Notes: generated by a model from the letters alone, not told the origin. DNA of 9,243 bases from Thermoleophilia bacterium (GCA_025928435.1 JAICJM010000167.1:1-9243); one strand, 5' to 3'. Counted from the first letter of the stretch, positions 1 to 5,921 are shown. Program-made: numbers and translations.

Positions 1-981
1 CGCCACCAGCCGCCGCACCGGCGCGATCCCGCACGCCAGGCGCAGGTTCGACGAGCAGTTGTGCGCCACCATCGCCCGCCGCTCGGCGAGCAGGTCGATG
101 TCGGCGTCGCGCAGATATACGCCGTGGGCGATCGTCGTGCCGTCGCCGAGCACGCCGCGCTCGGCCAGGTGATGGAGCTCACGCCCGCCGTGCACCGCGT
201 CGCCCCAGTCGCGCTGCCGACGGCTCTCGAGCGCGTGCATGTGGATCTGAAGCCCGAGGTCGGACGCCGCGGCCCCGATCGCGTCGAGCAGGTCGTCGGA
301 GGCCCACTGCGGCGCCGCGATAGAGAGCTGGACGCCGATCAGCGGGTCGCCGTCGAGCCGGCGGGCCAGCTCCGTGATCGCCTCGATGTAGATCGCGTTC
401 GAGATCGGCGTGCCGGTCAGCCGCCGCACCTCGGCCGCCAGGTCGCCGGGCAGCGCCGCCGCGAAGCTGTCGTCGTCGTCGTAGGTGAACGTGGCCCGGT
501 CGCGCCAGTACGGCGCGAACGCCGTCCGCAGGCCGGCGTCGCGGTGGGCCCGCAACGAGTGCTCGAGCTCGGCCAGATACGCCTCCGAGCCCTCGTAGCC
601 GCCCTTGGCCGGAAAGTGGCTGTGCACGTGGGTCGTGACGCCGCTCGTCAGCATCAGCATCGACTTGTAGAGCGTCGTCAGGTACGGCTCGACCGTGGGC
701 AGCGAGTGCATCAGCACCATCCAGGGCTCGAACGGCTCGTCCGGGAACCCCAGCTGGACCGTCGAGACGCCCTCGGCGTGCTGGTGGGCGTTCACGAGGC
801 CGGGCATCACGAGGCGGTCCGCGCCGCCGGCCCGCTCGGCGTCAGGGTGGCTTCGGCGGAGCTCGTCCGCCGGCCCCAGCTCCGCGACCCGGCCCTCGCG
901 CACGAGCACCGCCGCGGACTCGAGCCAGTCGGCGCCGGCCGCGGGCAGCACGGCCGCGCCCTCGATCAGGAGCTCGTCCAC
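1..981 (-). CDS. Amidohydrolase (ATZ/TRZ, cytosine-deaminase-like), partial at left edge
   Basis: Zinc- or iron-dependent hydrolase or deaminase of the amidohydrolase superfamily, probably cytosolic, acting on a C-N bond of a small ring or amide substrate that cannot be named from sequence. The window holds the first 327 codons with no stop; the family usually has about 430-480 residues. The N-terminal beta-sandwich strand ends in MPGLVNAHQH, giving the first metal-binding pair H66/H68. Further landmarks are QIHMH (H247, H249), TIAHGVY (H286) and AHNCSSNLRLACGIAPV (from H307), which matches the family block HNPxSNxRLGSGxAP. The catalytic Asp of the usual GTDG block lies beyond the left edge. 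The start is GTG at 981, chosen because the encoded MDELLIEGAAVL is a typical family N-terminus. It overlaps the end of the upstream hydantoinase remnant by 16 nt, so the two were probably translationally coupled. No clear Shine-Dalgarno sequence is visible. Family call is firm; substrate unknown. Confidence 0.9.
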   Translation of the reverse strand, partial: MDELLIEGAAVLPAAGADWLESAAVLVREGRVAELGPADELRRSHPDAERAGGADRLVMPGLVNAHQHAEGVSTVQLGFPDEPFEPWMVLMHSLPTVEPYLTTLYKSMLMLTSGVTTHVHSHFPAKGGYEGSEAYLAELEHSLRAHRDAGLRTAFAPYWRDRATFTYDDDDSFAAALPGDLAAEVRRLTGTPISNAIYIEAITELARRLDGDPLIGVQLSIAAPQWASDDLLDAIGAAASDLGLQIHMHALESRRQRDWGDAVHGGRELHHLAERGVLGDGTTIAHGVYLRDADIDLLAERRAMVAHNCSSNLRLACGIAPVRRLVA

Positions 982-1161
982 CGCGCCAGTATCGCTCGCC
1001 CCGGCCGCTCGCGGCGGACGAACCGGCCCCGGCCGGGCTGCGCCGGCAGGTCGCCGCCGGAGACGACGACCTCGCGGCGCGCGATCGTCGCCACGGGGCA
1101 GCCGCGGACGCGGTGCATGCGCCACGGAACGCCCGGATCAGCCGACCGCGTCGTCACGGCG
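966..1161 (-). pseudogene. C-terminal remnant of a hydantoinase/dihydropyrimidinase-like gene
   Basis: A minus-strand frame ending at TGA 966-968 encodes a stretch including RVRGCPVATIAR, REVVVSGGD and PGRGRFVRRERPG. This fits the C-terminal tail of cyclic amidohydrolases (D-hydantoinase, dihydropyrimidinase, allantoinase), usually of the form GWPxxxIxRGEVVxxDGxxxxxPGxGRFVxR. Only about 55-65 residues of a normally 450-480 residue protein are present. Upstream, the sequence becomes non-coding in this frame and then enters the cyclase fusion gene, which uses a different frame. Two positions usually conserved as W and G read as C and R, which suggests drift. The surviving stop overlaps the start of the downstream amidohydrolase by 16 nt, the arrangement expected of an old two-gene hydrolase operon. 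The left boundary is firm; the right limit is approximate. An alternative is chance resemblance in a GC-rich open frame, but the run of family landmarks in order makes that unlikely. Confidence 0.7.
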
Positions 1162-1222
1162 CAAAACCGCCTAACCACGCCACGCAGCGGCACTCTTGGA
1201 TGCGCCCTTTCTTGCCACACCG

Positions 1223-2596
1223 TTAGGTGACGGCATACAGGTTGTAGCGCCGAGGGATGCCTTTGAGGTCGCGCTCTCCCGCGTCGGCGAATGTGAAGCC
1301 GCTTCCTGCGACGAGGTCTCTGACCGTCTGAGAGATGAGCACCTGCGAGGGGCCCGCCAGGGCTGCGATCCGCGCGCCCGTGGAGACGGAGATCCCGGCG
1401 CACTTTCCGTCCACAAGCTCACATTCGCCGGTGTGCACACCGGCCCGCAGCTCGATCCCCAGAGCCTGGACGCGGGTCTGGATTTCCTTCGCGCAGTGGA
1501 TCGCTCGGGCGGGGCCATCGAAGGTGGCATAGAAGCTGTCACCCGCGGTGTCGTTCTCCCGTCCGCGCCAGGTCAAGAGCGCCCTTCGGATCAGCCGGTT
1601 GTGCTCCTCGATCAGCTGCTTCCAAGCGCGATCGCCAAGGCGCGCCTGGTGGCTGGTGGAGTCGACGATGTCCGTAAAGAGGACCGTCGCGAGGATCGTG
1701 TCCGGCATGACGGGTCGCGCCTGAAGGCCGATGAACGTCGCGATGGCGCTCAGACGCGGGCGGTTCACCGCGTCGATGTCTGCCCCGCTCCCCATCCAGT
1801 GCTGCTGAGCAAACAGCTCGACGCGCGCATCGGGCATGAGCGACGCAACGTGCTCCGCCACGGCAAGGGGCTCTGCCTCGCCATCGCTCACCATGAGCAA
1901 CGTGGGCGCCTGCACCGTCGCGAGAAGAGCACGGATGTCCGTCTGCCACCAGATGCGGGTCAGCGCCTCGGCGACGTCAGGGGTGCACGCGTTGCGGCTC
2001 AGCTTGGCCCACCAGCGCGTCGCCTCTTCGGACGGTCGGTACCGACCACCCCGCTCGAACGTGTCGGCCCACGCCTCGCCGTATTTCAGCGTCCCCCACT
2101 GCTCCAGATCCTGCAGTGCTTCCGACATGTCCTGTGGCTGAGCGCCCCATGGATAGTCCGGAGCCGCAACCATGCGCGGCCACGGGTTCCACCACACCAT
2201 CGCCCGCACCCGACTCGGATCGCCGGCAGCCAGCAGCACGCCGGGCGCGAGACTCTCGAACCACCCACCGATCACGGCGCTCGTCGACCCGACGTCGTCG
2301 AGCACGGCCCGCAGATCGTCGGTCCGCGTTTCCAGATTCGGCACCTGCACGTTCCTGCTGGAAAGGCCGCATCCGCGCCAGTCGTGCAGGATCAGCCGAC
2401 CAAACGACGCGAGCCCCTCGAACCATCCTCGGATCCATTCGGATTCCCACCACACGTCAAGGTTCCCGCCGAAGTCCAACTGCCAGGAGATATCAACAGG
2501 TCCCTCGCCGACAACGTGGTACGCGATATACGCACCATCCGCGGTCTTCACGTACCGGGGATCCGGCATCTCCACCATGCCCTCCACGTCGGACAT
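1223..2596 (-). CDS. Alpha/beta-hydrolase-fold and class III adenylate/guanylate cyclase fusion
   Basis: 457 residues in two parts. Residues about 15-290 form an alpha/beta-hydrolase-like domain (FGRLILHDWRGCGLSSR at 65-81, PTLLMVSDGEAEPL at 231-244, a histidine at H266 in the usual catalytic-His region). Residues about 300-457 form a class III nucleotide cyclase, which makes cAMP or cGMP from NTP (LFTDIVDST at 306-314 with metal-binding D309; AGDSFYATFDGP with metal-binding D353; RAGVHTGE; R409 in the VSTGARIAALAG block). Similar fusions are common in actinobacteria. The hydrolase part is probably a sensor: where relatives have GxSxGG, this protein reads VIGGWFESLAP with no serine at the nucleophile position. 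In the cyclase, the usual Lys (4 before D353) is D349 and the usual Asp (7 before the Asn) is K398, while the transition-state Asn is S405. An alternative start at 2569 (MPDPRYVKTADG) resembles relatives better and has GGAGGG upstream. Cytosolic, with no membrane segment. Family is certain; activity is not. Confidence 0.92.
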   Translation of the reverse strand: MSDVEGMVEMPDPRYVKTADGAYIAYHVVGEGPVDISWQLDFGGNLDVWWESEWIRGWFEGLASFGRLILHDWRGCGLSSRNVQVPNLETRTDDLRAVLDDVGSTSAVIGGWFESLAPGVLLAAGDPSRVRAMVWWNPWPRMVAAPDYPWGAQPQDMSEALQDLEQWGTLKYGEAWADTFERGGRYRPSEEATRWWAKLSRNACTPDVAEALTRIWWQTDIRALLATVQAPTLLMVSDGEAEPLAVAEHVASLMPDARVELFAQQHWMGSGADIDAVNRPRLSAIATFIGLQARPVMPDTILATVLFTDIVDSTSHQARLGDRAWKQLIEEHNRLIRRALLTWRGRENDTAGDSFYATFDGPARAIHCAKEIQTRVQALGIELRAGVHTGECELVDGKCAGISVSTGARIAALAGPSQVLISQTVRDLVAGSGFTFADAGERDLKGIPRRYNLYAVT

Positions 2597-2677
2597 CGGG
2601 CCCAGCAGGTGATCGCGAGTCTACGGTCTCGCCAACATTTTGGTCGATGCACCGACCTTCCGGGAACCTCAGCCTCA

Positions 2678-2689
2678 CGGAGCGCTCCG
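2678..2689. repeat. 12-bp perfect palindrome after the cyclase-family gene
   Basis: CGGAGCGCTCCG reads the same on both strands and lies 3 nt past the stop of the exported cyclase-family gene, in the 95-nt gap before the nucleotide cyclase gene. It could be a protein-binding site or part of a transcription-end structure. There is no T-tract and no real loop, so it is not called a terminator. The rest of the gap (2597-2677) shows no convincing promoter. Confidence 0.3.
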
Positions 2690-2691
2690 CG

Positions 2692-3627
2692 CTACCGCCA
2701 GGTGGTGAACCCGGTCATCCCCATCTGTGCCCCGCTGAAGCCGGGCCGGCCTGAGCGCCGCTGCGCGGCGGTCGTCGCGAACCGGGGCCCGTTCAACTCG
2801 ATCCAGTCGCCGTACGCGCGCATGCGGGCGAGACCCGGGCCCATGTTCTCGAGGGTGATGCCACCCTGGGCTGTGGCCTCGGTGGTCGCCGCGAAGTTCG
2901 GGTCGAACGTCGCGTCCGGGCCGAAGGTGTCCGCCCCCACTCCCAGGATGCCGCGGTGCTGGAACAGCCAGTCGACCGCGGCGCCGGAGAACCCGGGCAC
3001 CTCGTCGAAGTAGTCGTTGTCCGGGCCCGGCCGGCGTCGGTTCCCGAGGTGGTAGAAGCGGGACAGGCCGGTGTAGAGGACAACGTACGACCCGGGCGGG
3101 ATGTGGCCATGCACCGCCTCGAAGCGGCGCAGGTCGCCGATGCCGACGAAGAAGTCGCCGCCGCGGCGCTCGATCTGGGAGCGCAGGTCGAGCACGACCA
3201 GCGGGCGGGGCGTGAAAAAGCGCTCCGGCAGGTGGACGAGGCAGCGAGCGCCGACGTGGAAGTGGCACGGCGCCGAGATGTGCGTCCCGGTGTGGGTGCC
3301 CAGCGAGGTGATCTGCTCGAGCAGGTAACCGGACTTCGGGACCGTCGTCCACACGCGCCAGTGGAACGGCGGGTCACCCGGGAAGAGCGGCGCGCCGGTC
3401 GTCAGCGGCTGGCCGAGCCGCACCGGGCGGGCCGTGCGCGGATCGACCTTCCAGTAGGCCTCGGCGATGCCCGTGCGCCTGGCGAGCTGCGCGGCCCGCC
3501 CGGGGGCAAGCGTCGAGAGCCGCGCCGAGGCCGGGCTCTGTTGGGGCAGCAGCCGTTGGGCGGCGAGCGCCGTCGTGGCTGCGGCTGCGGCCAGGGCGAC
3601 CGCCAGGATCCACGTGCCCCTGCGCAT
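2692..3627 (-). CDS. Exported cyclase-family (kynurenine formamidase-like) hydrolase
   Basis: 311 residues of the Cyclase/KynB-like family, metal-dependent hydrolases of amides, lactones or esters. The N-terminus (MRRGTWILAVALAAAAATTA followed by LAAQ) has an Arg pair, a hydrophobic core and an Ala-rich cleavage region, so it should be secreted or held at the cell surface, unlike the usual cytosolic kynurenine formamidase. The family signature HxGTHxDxPxH appears at 112-122 as HTGTHISAPCH: both His pairs are kept, but the Asp that normally bridges the two metals is S118. The later GVGADTFGPD (229-238) and LENMGPGL (259-266, with E260) fit the family's second half, but the His usually found about 12 residues before that Glu is not evident. 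It is longer than the typical 210-260 residues, partly because of the signal peptide and the C-terminal tail. It follows the aldolase-like gene by 35 nt on the same strand, so co-transcription is likely. The ATG at 3627 was chosen for the signal peptide; the Shine-Dalgarno sequence is weak. Substrate unknown. Confidence 0.87.
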   Translation of the reverse strand: MRRGTWILAVALAAAAATTALAAQRLLPQQSPASARLSTLAPGRAAQLARRTGIAEAYWKVDPRTARPVRLGQPLTTGAPLFPGDPPFHWRVWTTVPKSGYLLEQITSLGTHTGTHISAPCHFHVGARCLVHLPERFFTPRPLVVLDLRSQIERRGGDFFVGIGDLRRFEAVHGHIPPGSYVVLYTGLSRFYHLGNRRRPGPDNDYFDEVPGFSGAAVDWLFQHRGILGVGADTFGPDATFDPNFAATTEATAQGGITLENMGPGLARMRAYGDWIELNGPRFATTAAQRRSGRPGFSGAQMGMTGFTTWR

Positions 3628-3662
3628 GGGGCAACTATCCCACGCTCAGGCCATCGCTGCTG

Positions 3663-4412
3663 CTACAGGTCGTAGCCCGGGCTCTCGCGGTCGAGACGGC
3701 GCTTGACCGCCTCGAACAGCTTGCCCGCGCCGGCGTCGTCCCGCTGCATCAGCTCGGCGGTGTGGCGCACGACGTCGTCCGGCACGGCGATGAGCGGCCG
3801 CCCGGTCGACTGGGCCAGGATCTGCACCTGGCACGCCCGCTCGAGGAAGTAGAGCCGCCACCACGCCTCGGCCGGGTCGTTGCCGATCACGATCACGCCG
3901 TGGTTCTCGAGCATGACGACGCTCGTCTCCTCGCCGACGGCCGTGCCCATCCGCTCACCCTCGTCGGCGGCGTGGGCCAGACCGCCGTACGCGCACGTCT
4001 CCACGCGCCCGTGGAAGGCCATGGCAGCCTGGCTGAGCGCGGTGTCGAACCCGCCCTCCGTCGTCGAGACGGCCGTCGCGTACGGCATGTGGGTGTGGAA
4101 GACGCAGCGAGCGGTCGGACGGGCGCGGTGCACGCCCCGGTGGATCATGAACGCCGTGATCTCCCACTCGCCGTCGCCGTCCACGACGGCGCCCTCACCG
4201 TCGACGGCGATGAGATCCGACGCGCGCAGCTCCGACCACTCCGGCCCGTACGGGTTCAGGAGGAACAGGTCGTCGCTCCCGGGGACGGCGTAGCTGAAGT
4301 GGTTGTCGATGCCCTCGTTGTAGCCGTACAGCGCGGCCGCCCGAAGCGCCGCCGCGAGGTCGATCCTGGCTTGCCGGATCACGTCGATCCGGGCCTCTTC
4401 TGCAAGCGTCAT
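3663..4412 (-). CDS. Class II aldolase/adducin-family protein
   Basis: 249 residues, close to the family norm (about 210-270). Members are zinc-dependent aldolases, epimerases or decarboxylase-like enzymes such as fuculose-phosphate aldolase. Visible landmarks: GYNEGIDNHFS (30-40), the substrate-binding loop of the GNxS type; LNPYGPEWSELRASDLIAVD (52-71); E84 at the usual catalytic acid position; HTHMPYATAVS with metal-binding H106 and H108; and LENHGVIVIG with the third metal ligand H171. All three metal histidines are present, so it is probably active; the substrate cannot be told. The open frame continues upstream to 4781, but that part lies inside the SRPBCC gene. The start is placed at ATG 4412 (MTLAEEARIDVIRQARIDL), a typical family N-terminus 44 nt after the SRPBCC stop. 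No clear Shine-Dalgarno sequence. The exported cyclase-family hydrolase follows by 35 nt, which suggests a shared catabolic role. Confidence 0.9.
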   Translation of the reverse strand: MTLAEEARIDVIRQARIDLAAALRAAALYGYNEGIDNHFSYAVPGSDDLFLLNPYGPEWSELRASDLIAVDGEGAVVDGDGEWEITAFMIHRGVHRARPTARCVFHTHMPYATAVSTTEGGFDTALSQAAMAFHGRVETCAYGGLAHAADEGERMGTAVGEETSVVMLENHGVIVIGNDPAEAWWRLYFLERACQVQILAQSTGRPLIAVPDDVVRHTAELMQRDDAGAGKLFEAVKRRLDRESPGYDL

Positions 4413-4456
4413 GGCGGCGACTGTAGCAGCACGCCGGGCTCCCGCCCGACCAGCCG

Positions 4457-4945
4457 TCACGCCGTCCGGCCGACCAGCTCGCGCAGGTAGTCCTCGACGT
4501 TGTCGAAGTTCGCTTCGATGCCATCGAACGTCGTCATGTGGTCGCGGCCGGCCTGGTCGCGGAACGCGAGCTTCCACGTCAGCGCCGTCGCGCCGCCGGC
4601 CTCGCGCAGGTCCATCGACTCGACGGCCTCGGTGTCCGGCCAGCCCTCGAACCGCCACGTCTGGACGGTCCGCGTCGGCGGCTCGACCTCGAGGTAGGTG
4701 CCGCGGAACGAGCACTCGATCCCGTCGCCCGTCACGAAGATGAAGTGGTAGCTCCCTCCCACGCGCAGGTCGATCGAGCACTCCGTCACCTCCTCGCCGA
4801 ACGGCGCGATCGTCCTGCGCACGTGCTCCGGCTTCGTGAACACGTCGAAGACGAGCTCGATCGGGGCGTCGAACTCCCGGGTGACGACGATCTCGAGGTC
4901 GGTCGGAAACTCGATCACCGTCGTTCCGTGGCCGTTACGTGTCAC
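4457..4945 (-). CDS. SRPBCC (AHSA1/START-like) domain protein
   Basis: 162 residues made of a single hydrophobic-ligand-binding SRPBCC domain. Landmarks: VTREFDAPIELVFDVFTKPE (21-40), the typical first strand and helix; RVGGSYHFIF (61-70), the family's GGxxxF turn; FRGTYLEVEPPTRTVQTWRF (80-99); and the C-terminal long helix with NVEDYLRELV. It probably binds a small hydrophobic molecule in the cytosol; the ligand is unknown. The start is GTG 4945, inside the end of the ArsR gene with an 11-nt overlap, and has a strong AAGGAGG 6 nt upstream. ArsR-SRPBCC gene pairs of this type are widespread, the regulator controlling both. The overlap indicates translational coupling. Confidence 0.92.
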   Translation of the reverse strand: MTRNGHGTTVIEFPTDLEIVVTREFDAPIELVFDVFTKPEHVRRTIAPFGEEVTECSIDLRVGGSYHFIFVTGDGIECSFRGTYLEVEPPTRTVQTWRFEGWPDTEAVESMDLREAGGATALTWKLAFRDQAGRDHMTTFDGIEANFDNVEDYLRELVGRTA

Positions 4946-5282
4946 TGCCGTCCTCCTTGTGTTGCAGCTCCTTGAGATACGCGTCGACCCGATCCATACG
5001 GTCGTTCACGGCCGGCTCGTACTTGGCCAGCCACTCCCGGAACGGCCCGAGACGCGCGGGTTCGAGGCGGTAGAGGCGGTGGCGCCCATCCGCGCGGCAC
5101 CTGACGAGCCCGACCTCGCTCAGCACGCGCAGGTGCTTCGAGACCTGGGGCTGGGCCATCGAGAGGTCGTCCACGATGGCCCCGACCGGCTTCTCGCCCG
5201 CGAGCAGCGCGTCCAGGATGCGGCGGCGGTGCGCGTCGCCGATCGCGTTGAACACATCCGAGGTCGTGGCGGATCGGGCCAT
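4935..5282 (-). CDS. ArsR-family winged-helix transcriptional regulator
   Basis: 115 residues, the normal length for a dimeric ArsR/SmtB repressor. The winged helix spans about 8-75: FNAIGDAHRRRILDALLAGE (11-30), MAQPQVSKHLRVLSEVGLV (42-60) as the recognition helix-turn-helix, then the wing CRADGRHRLYRLEP. The metal-binding ELCVCDL box of arsenic and zinc sensors is absent, and only one Cys (C62) is present, so a metal sensor is unlikely. This matches the regulators paired with SRPBCC proteins. The C-terminal helix (MDRVDAYLKELQHKEDG) probably serves dimerisation. It is the first gene of the likely operon and overlaps the SRPBCC gene by 11 nt. The promoter and dyad directly upstream point to autoregulation. 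The ATG at 5282 lies at the predicted transcription start, so the message may be leaderless. Function as a DNA-binding regulator is firm; the inducer is unknown. Confidence 0.94.
   Translation of the reverse strand: MARSATTSDVFNAIGDAHRRRILDALLAGEKPVGAIVDDLSMAQPQVSKHLRVLSEVGLVRCRADGRHRLYRLEPARLGPFREWLAKYEPAVNDRMDRVDAYLKELQHKEDGSDT
4952..4958 (-). promoter_or_regulatory. Strong Shine-Dalgarno for the SRPBCC gene
   Basis: AAGGAGG on the minus strand lies 6 nt before the GTG start at 4945, within the last codons of the ArsR gene. It fixes the GTG as the SRPBCC start and is the clearest ribosome-binding site in the window. It contrasts with the ArsR gene, which has none. Confidence 0.85.
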
Positions 5283-5285
5283 TTC

Positions 5286-5314
5286 GACATCATATTCTCA
5301 TATCGGAATGTGTC
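5286..5314. promoter_or_regulatory. Imperfect dyad over the ArsR promoter, candidate operator
   Basis: On the plus strand, CATATTC (5291-5297) and GAATGTG (5306-5312) are inverted copies matching at 6 of 7 positions with an 8-nt spacer, flanked by GACA (5286-5289) and TGTC (5311-5314). The dyad covers the -10 box and most of the spacer, so a bound dimer would block RNA polymerase. This fits an ArsR-type autoregulatory operator. Symmetry is seen; binding is inferred. Confidence 0.5.
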
Positions 5315-5316
5315 AA
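5289..5316 (-). promoter_or_regulatory. Sigma-70-type promoter for the ArsR operon, probably leaderless
   Basis: On the minus strand, TTGACA (5316-5311) and TATGAT (5294-5289) are separated by 16 nt: a perfect -35 and a five-of-six -10. The ATG of the ArsR gene starts at 5282, with 6 nt between it and the -10 box, where transcription would be expected to begin. There is no room for a Shine-Dalgarno sequence. The AT-rich island stands out sharply from its GC-rich surroundings. Confidence 0.75.
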
Positions 5317-5349
5317 GCCCCGGCCCGCCGATCGCCTCGCAAGCGGCGG

Positions 5350-5754
5350 CTAGACCGGGTCCTGGCGGCGTTCCCGGCGCTCCGCCACCAGGGCGCGCAG
5401 ACGCTCTGCGACCTCCGGTGACCGGCGCTCGAGCGCCCAGACGTCGCGCGTGAAGAGCACGATGAGGCGCATGGGGGACGTCGCGACGACCGACGCCGTG
5501 CGCCGCCCGGACGCGATGATGGCGATCTCGCCGAACACGTCGCCGGGGCCGAGCGTCGCCCGCGTCTCGCCCTCGCTGCTGACCTCGGCCGTCCCGCTCT
5601 CAATGGCGAACAGCGCGTGCCCGAACTCGCCCTCGATCGCGAGCGTGTCGCCCTCATCGACGGTGAGCGGGTGCGCGGCATCGGCGACGGCCGCGAGATC
5701 GGCCCCGTCCAGGTCCGCGAGGAGGGGGATCGCCGCGAGCCATTCCGGTTCCAT
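5350..5754 (-). CDS. Single-domain cyclic nucleotide-binding protein
   Basis: 134 residues consisting almost wholly of one CNB (CRP/PKA-regulatory type) domain. The beta-roll runs from VDEGDTLAIEGEFGHALFAI (32-51) through the phosphate-binding cassette FGEIAIIASGRRTASV (74-89). E76 and R85 sit at the spacing of the PKA cassette FGELALIYGTPRAATV, so ligand binding looks intact. No DNA-binding domain follows; after the CNB helices (ERRSPEVAERLRALV) the protein ends in a charged tail. It therefore cannot act as a CRP-like regulator alone and may bind a partner protein. The frame is open up to 5874, but the start is set at ATG 5754 (MEPEWLAAIPLLADL) because CNB proteins typically start this way and the 40 upstream codons show no domain character. 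The Shine-Dalgarno sequence is weak. A nucleotide cyclase gene lies about 2.7 kb away on the same strand; a link is only suggestive. Confidence 0.88.
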   Translation of the reverse strand: MEPEWLAAIPLLADLDGADLAAVADAAHPLTVDEGDTLAIEGEFGHALFAIESGTAEVSSEGETRATLGPGDVFGEIAIIASGRRTASVVATSPMRLIVLFTRDVWALERRSPEVAERLRALVAERRERRQDPV

Positions 5755-5778
5755 GCGGCGAATGGACCGGGGGTCGCG

Positions 5779-5805
5779 GTTACCCGGTTGAGAATGACCG
5801 GTGAC
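5779..5805. promoter_or_regulatory. Imperfect dyad in the divergent intergenic region
   Basis: GTTACCCGGT (5779-5788) faces ACCGGTGAC (5797-5805): inverted copies apart from one extra base and one mismatch. They lie 25-51 nt upstream of the CNB-protein start, in the 167-nt gap shared with the transporter gene. It could be an operator for the CNB gene. No good -35/-10 pair is visible in this gap on either strand. Confidence 0.25.
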
Positions 5806-5862
5806 AGAAGTGGTGAACACCGCGCCCTGCCCGTGCGGTTTTCCCGCCTTCACCGCCGGGTA

Positions 5863-5882
5863 CCGGGGGGCCATGCCCCCGG
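5863..5882. repeat. GC-rich hairpin between the CNB gene and the transporter gene
   Basis: CCGGGGG (5863-5869), a 6-nt loop, then CCCCCGG (5876-5882): a perfect 7-bp stem. It lies 39 nt upstream of the transporter start in the plus direction, so it would form in the transporter's 5' leader if transcription starts further upstream. There is no T-tract. Role unknown. Confidence 0.4.
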
Positions 5883-5921
5883 CCGTCGTTCAGACGCGCC
5901 CGATGCGCGCCCCGGAGCACC

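Noticed and set aside
61..1230. A 389-codon open frame on the plus strand
   Set aside because: The opposite strand encodes an amidohydrolase with all expected metal-ligand blocks; the plus-strand translation is Arg/Val-rich and featureless.
1196..3013. A 605-codon open frame on the plus strand
   Set aside because: It is antisense to the cyclase fusion and the exported hydrolase, both of which have clear family motifs. Its composition is low-complexity Arg/Pro-rich with no recognisable domain.
4413..4781. Upstream in-frame extension of the aldolase-like gene
   Set aside because: This part overlaps the SRPBCC gene in another frame, and the family N-terminus begins at ATG 4412.
5317..5349. Possible terminator between the CNB gene and the ArsR promoter
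   Set aside because: Only a 5-bp GC pairing with a ~15-nt loop and no T-tract was found; this is expected by chance at this GC content.
5788..5816. Possible plus-strand promoter starting with TTGAGA for the transporter
   Set aside because: The position 17 nt downstream reads TGGTGA, too far from TATAAT to support a promoter.
5755..5874. Forty-codon N-terminal extension of the CNB protein
   Set aside because: It covers the divergent intergenic region with a dyad and part of a hairpin and shows no domain character; ATG 5754 gives the expected family start.
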